This document shows, one piece after another, positions 14,882 through 17,498 of a DNA stretch of 17,498 bases; within the stretch, counting starts at the first letter, position 1; each line of letters opens with the position of its first letter. The notes under the pieces were generated by a model. That model saw only the letters and a list, made by a program, of their open reading frames with translations, did not search any database and was not told the DNA's origin. The position numbers and the translations under genes are program-made. This stretch comes from Hyphomicrobiales bacterium (lineage in GTDB: Bacteria; Pseudomonadota; Alphaproteobacteria; Rhizobiales; Beijerinckiaceae), in NCBI GenBank assembly GCA_028865375.1, contig JAGWKJ010000011.1, positions 1 through 17,498 of the forward strand, given 5' to 3'.

Positions 14882-15651
14882 GTCGCCTGCACGCTCGGCG
14901 CCGGCGCCTCCAGTTCGAGGATCGAAGCGCCCGCGCTCGCTTCGCCCGCGAGACGCTCGAATTCGCCAAGCGTTATGGGCCGGAACCGCACGCCGTCTCC
15001 CGGGGCGAGCGACGGCGCTCCGTCGAGAGCGCGCGCCGACAAGGGCGCCGGCGTCCGGCCGACGACGTTCAATCCGCACGGGGATTCGCGCGGGAATACG
15101 CATGTCATCCGCATCGCGATGCCCACCGATCCCGCGGCGACCTTGGCGCGGGGCGCGAGGCGGCGGGGCAGCGAGATCCGCTCGGGCAAGTCGCCGAGAT
15201 ACGGCTGGCCCGGAAGGAAGCCCAGCATGTAGACGTGATGCGCGACCGAGGCGTGGATGGACGCGAACTCGTCCGACGAGACGCCGACCCGCGCCGCCAC
15301 CTCCTCGATGTCCTCGGCGACCGCGCGGTCATAGCAGACCGGAATTCGCCATGTCCGGGCGGCCGTTCCGCGAAGCGTCGTCTTGCGGGGGATCGCCGAG
15401 ATCGCCCGCGCCAGCGCCTCGAAGGAGATTTGCGTCGGATCCCGCATCACGAGAAGCGAACGGAACGTCGCCGCGGTCTCGACGATCCCGGAAATGCCGG
15501 CGGCCTCGATGCCCGCCGCCAAGTCCAGCACCTTTTGATTGGTCTCCCGGCTGATGGAATCGCCGAATTCGACCGAGATCGCGGTATCGCCGACCGGCAA
15601 AATGCGGAAGTCCGGCGTAACGCCGTTCGATGGAACGTCGATCGCGCTCAT
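14878..15651 (-). CDS. pxpB: 5-oxoprolinase subunit B (KipI/AHS1 type)
   Basis: The 257-residue product matches the AHS1/PxpB family. It has ILPVGDTAISVEFG near the N-terminus (17-30), PVCYD (104-108), GFLPGQPYLGDLP (144-156), FPRESPCGLNVVGRTP (186-201) and GDGVRF. Two conserved spots differ from the usual form: GFxPGF reads GFLPGQ, and the SPGGW segment reads SPCGL. The protein forms a complex with the PxpC-type partner encoded next, overlapping by ATGA. The start at 15651 (MSAID) is chosen because AGGTG lies 5 bases upstream; 18 upstream codons are Arg-rich and not family-like. It is the first gene of a minus-strand set running into pxpC and the malonyl-CoA synthetase, and it is divergent from the rhomboid gene across 141 bases. 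Confidence 0.87.
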   Translation of the reverse strand: MSAIDVPSNGVTPDFRILPVGDTAISVEFGDSISRETNQKVLDLAAGIEAAGISGIVETAATFRSLLVMRDPTQISFEALARAISAIPRKTTLRGTAARTWRIPVCYDRAVAEDIEEVAARVGVSSDEFASIHASVAHHVYMLGFLPGQPYLGDLPERISLPRRLAPRAKVAAGSVGIAMRMTCVFPRESPCGLNVVGRTPAPLSARALDGAPSLAPGDGVRFRPITLGEFERLAGEASAGASILELEAPAPSVQAT

Positions 15652-15736
15652 CCCGGCACCTCGGATTCGTCTCGCGGCGGGCGTCGTTTGCCGGCGGAGG
15701 CGCAAGGCTATCCCAATCGCGCAGGGTCCTCAACGC

Positions 15737-15772
15737 GGCGCGCGGCCTTCGGCCGTTTTGCCCTCGCGCGCC
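15737..15772. other. Nested inverted repeat in the divergent pxpB/rhomboid intergenic region
   Basis: An inner hairpin CGGCC-TTC-GGCCG (15743-15755) followed by TTTT sits inside an outer pair GGCGCGC (15737-15743) and GCGCGCC (15766-15772). The inner stem with its T-run looks like a small terminator on the plus strand, but no plus-strand gene ends upstream of it. It would lie in the 5' leader of the rhomboid mRNA, just before the ribosome binding site. Chance formation in GC-rich sequence is quite possible. Confidence 0.25.
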
Positions 15773-15792
15773 GTCCGTGACAGGAAGCCGGC

Positions 15793-16614
15793 ATGGACGA
15801 CGCCCCGCCGCACGACCCCGCCATCGAGCCCGTCGCGCCGGCGCGCGCGCGCGAGCCGGCCTTCAACGCGCCCGCGGTGGTGGTGGCCTCGATCGCAGCG
15901 ATGGCGGCGATCCAGTTCGCGCGGATGGCGATGCCGGTCGCCTGGGACGATTGGATCATCGCCGAGTTTTCCTTCATCCCGGCCCGGATGACGGTCGGGC
16001 TCGATCCCGCGCGCTGGCTCGACATCGTGCGCGCGGCGGGCAGCGATCCGCAGAAACTGCATGACGCGCAGGTGTTGCGCGCGTTGATCGGGACCGGCGG
16101 CGCACGGCCTTGGACGCTGGTCACTTACGCGCTGCTGCACGGCGGCCTCGCGCATCTCGGCCTGAACTCGATCTGGTTGCTCGCCTTCGGCACGCCGGTG
16201 GCGCGGCGCACCGGCGCTTGGCGCTTTCTCGCGCTGGCCGCCCTGACGGCGGCGGCGGGCGCGGCGGTCGAATGGGCGGCGGCGCCCTATGGCGTCTATA
16301 CGCTGATCGGCGCCTCGGCCTCGGTGTCGGGGCTGATGGGGGCGGCGACGCGCTTCATGTTCGCCACGCCCGACGGCGACCCGCGCGACGGGCCGACGGC
16401 GGGCCATCGCGCGACGGCGCCGCTGTCGACGCTGTTGCGCGACCGCCGCGCCCTGCTGTTCGCCGGGGCGTGGCTCGTCATCAACTACGTGGTCGGCGCC
16501 GCGGCGCCCGGCCTCGGGCTGGGCGATGCGCCGGTGGCCTGGCGCGCCCACATGGGCGGGTTCTTCGTCGGCCTGCTGGCGTTCCCGCTGTTCGACCGCG
16601 CGCGCGATCGATAG
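15793..16614 (+). CDS. Rhomboid-family intramembrane serine protease
   Basis: This 273-residue polytopic protein has the three rhomboid signatures. First is HGGLAHLGLN (116-125), with the His and Asn that form the oxyanion site. Second is the active-site serine segment IGASASVSGLMGA, with Ser175 as the likely nucleophile. Third is AHMGGFFVG, with the catalytic His253. The residue after the nucleophile is Ala rather than the more usual Gly. A polar 25-residue N-terminus precedes the first membrane segment (~28-45), and a longer extramembrane loop (~50-105) precedes the second. It cleaves substrate membrane segments in the inner membrane; its substrate is unknown. AGGAA lies 6 bases before the ATG. 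It is followed at 137 bases by the CBS-domain gene on the same strand. Proteolytic activity is inferred from the intact Ser/His pair. Confidence 0.9.
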   Translation: MDDAPPHDPAIEPVAPARAREPAFNAPAVVVASIAAMAAIQFARMAMPVAWDDWIIAEFSFIPARMTVGLDPARWLDIVRAAGSDPQKLHDAQVLRALIGTGGARPWTLVTYALLHGGLAHLGLNSIWLLAFGTPVARRTGAWRFLALAALTAAAGAAVEWAAAPYGVYTLIGASASVSGLMGAATRFMFATPDGDPRDGPTAGHRATAPLSTLLRDRRALLFAGAWLVINYVVGAAAPGLGLGDAPVAWRAHMGGFFVGLLAFPLFDRARDR

Positions 16615-16751
16615 CGACGATTCCGCGCTTGCGCGCGCGCGGCCCGGGGAGCACACTCCACGTCCAAGGCGTCGCGACCGGCGCTCCCGGCCCGACGCCC
16701 CGCAGAAGCGCGAACGACCATCCGCGCCGCAGGCAGACCAGGGAGGGACCC

Positions 16752-17183
16752 ATGACGGTCGGACAGATTCTCGCCCACAAAGGCCGCGACGTGTTGACGG
16801 CGCCGCCCCACCGCACGCTATCCGAAATGGCGCGCATGATGGCCGAACGCGGCGTCGGCGCGGTGGTGATCGCCGGGGCCGACGGCTCCATCGCCGGCAT
16901 TTTCTCGGAACGCGACCTAGTGCGCGCGCTGTCGCGCCACGCCGCCGAGGCGCTTTCGGACCCGGTGTCGCGTCACATGAGCCAGCGCGTCGTGACGACG
17001 GTCGAGGCGACCTCGATCGACGAAGTGATGGACACGATGACCAAGGGCCGCTTCCGCCATCTCCCGGTGGTCGAACGCGGACGGCTGGTCGGCATCGTGT
17101 CGATCGGCGACGTGGTGAAGCACCGGCTCGAGCGCTTCGAGGACGAGCAGCGCGCGATGCGCGATTACATCGCCTCGGCCTGA
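16752..17183 (+). CDS. Two-CBS-domain protein
   Basis: The 143-residue soluble protein is made of two CBS domains (about 7-65 and 75-132) and little else. The closing motifs GIFSERDLVRAL (49-60) and GIVSIGDVVKH (114-124) contain Asp55 and Asp120, the positions that bind the ribose of adenine nucleotides in this family. Stand-alone CBS pairs dimerise into a disc and act as AMP/ATP or S-adenosylmethionine sensors that regulate partner proteins; the partner here is unknown. The start at 16752 is supported by AGGGAGGG 6 bases upstream. The frame is open far further upstream, through the rhomboid gene, but that part is a shadow. The 3' end overlaps the opposite-strand heme A synthase gene by 19 bases. 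Confidence 0.92.
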   Translation: MTVGQILAHKGRDVLTAPPHRTLSEMARMMAERGVGAVVIAGADGSIAGIFSERDLVRALSRHAAEALSDPVSRHMSQRVVTTVEATSIDEVMDTMTKGRFRHLPVVERGRLVGIVSIGDVVKHRLERFEDEQRAMRDYIASA

Positions 17184-17498
17184 TCGGCTTCGGCGCCGCA
17201 GCGCTCCGCGTCGACCGCCGCCGCGCCGAGCAGGAAGAAGGCCAGCGCTTGGTGCGGAAGCGCCAGGTCCATGGGGACGCCCGCCAGCAGCGTCGCGATC
17301 CCCAGCGTCGCTTGCGCCAGCGCGAGGCCCGCAACGACGGTCGCGCGCCGCGCGGCGCCGCTGCCCTCCGCTTCGCGCCCGAGCCGCCACGCGCGCCACA
17401 GCGCGAATGCGACGACCGCATAGCCGATCATCCGGTGCTGGAACTGCACCTCGGCGACGTTCTCGAAGACGTTGCGCCACGCCGGCGCCATCGCCATG
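17165..17498 (-). CDS. ctaA: Heme A synthase (CtaA/COX15), C-terminal part only
   Basis: This is the last 110 residues of a membrane protein whose start lies beyond the right window edge. The sequence NVAEVQFQHRMIGY, followed by three hydrophobic segments and LPHQALAFFLLGAA, matches the C-terminal half of heme A synthase. There the two histidines (in QFQHR and LPHQ) ligate heme in the second helical bundle. The enzyme oxidises the methyl group of heme O to the formyl group of heme A for aa3-type cytochrome oxidase in the inner membrane. Its TAA (17165-17167) lies within the last codons of the convergent CBS-domain gene. A short acidic tail, AEADQAEAM, ends the protein. Confidence 0.85.
   Translation of the reverse strand, partial: MAMAPAWRNVFENVAEVQFQHRMIGYAVVAFALWRAWRLGREAEGSGAARRATVVAGLALAQATLGIATLLAGVPMDLALPHQALAFFLLGAAAVDAERCGAEADQAEAM

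Noticed and set aside
15743..15759. Intrinsic terminator (CGGCC-TTC-GGCCG plus TTTT) between pxpB and the rhomboid gene
   Set aside because: No plus-strand gene ends upstream, so there is nothing to terminate; the T-run is only four bases and the stem only five pairs. Kept only as a weak structural note.
1..17498. CRISPR arrays, tRNA genes, insertion sequences or phage genes
   Set aside because: Read for regular direct repeats, cloverleaf-like ends, transposase motifs and terminal inverted repeats; none was seen.

Overview
The window is high-GC DNA (roughly 70% by eye) packed with short-spaced operons. It looks like a chromosomal segment of an alphaproteobacterium. Supporting signs are a rhamnose uptake/kinase cluster in the Rhizobium order (rhaP-rhaQ-rhaU-rhaK), a cyclophilin-cyclophilin-queA-tgt block, a glutathione-dependent formaldehyde dehydrogenase, a two-CBS-domain protein and a CtaA-type heme A synthase. 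I see no tRNA, rRNA, CRISPR array, transposase or phage gene, so this reads as core or ordinary accessory chromosome.

Layout. (1) 1-3112, plus strand: the 3' part of an L-rhamnose operon, with two ABC permeases (the first cut by the window edge), rhamnose mutarotase and rhamnulokinase, joined by overlaps or a 1-base gap. (2) 3117-4139, minus: a membrane fatty acid hydroxylase/sterol desaturase family protein, convergent with rhaK and with a promoter candidate upstream. (3) 4350-6383, plus: a TIM-barrel sugar isomerase-like protein followed by S-(hydroxymethyl)glutathione dehydrogenase. (4) 6384-6845: the only long gene-free stretch, carrying a hairpin-forming repeat-like element. (5) 6846-8801, minus: a 651-residue protein joining a ferritin-like domain, a divergent ferredoxin domain and two CDGSH iron-sulfur domains. 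(6) 8931-12178, minus: tgt, queA and two cyclophilins, one cytoplasmic and one exported; queA and tgt serve queuosine tRNA modification. (7) 12276-15651, minus: pxpB, pxpC and a malonyl-CoA synthetase (matB-like). (8) 15793-17183, plus: a rhomboid protease and a two-CBS-domain protein. (9) 17165-17498, minus: the C-terminal part of heme A synthase, cut by the window edge.

Most of the window is familiar. The least ordinary items are the ferritin-like/ferredoxin/double-CDGSH fusion protein, a tRNA-guanine transglycosylase that has kept only one of the four usual zinc ligands, and the tight coupling of pxpBC-type genes to a malonyl-CoA synthetase without pxpA in view. I do not see a clearly new multi-gene system; the fusion protein is the best candidate for undescribed biochemistry.
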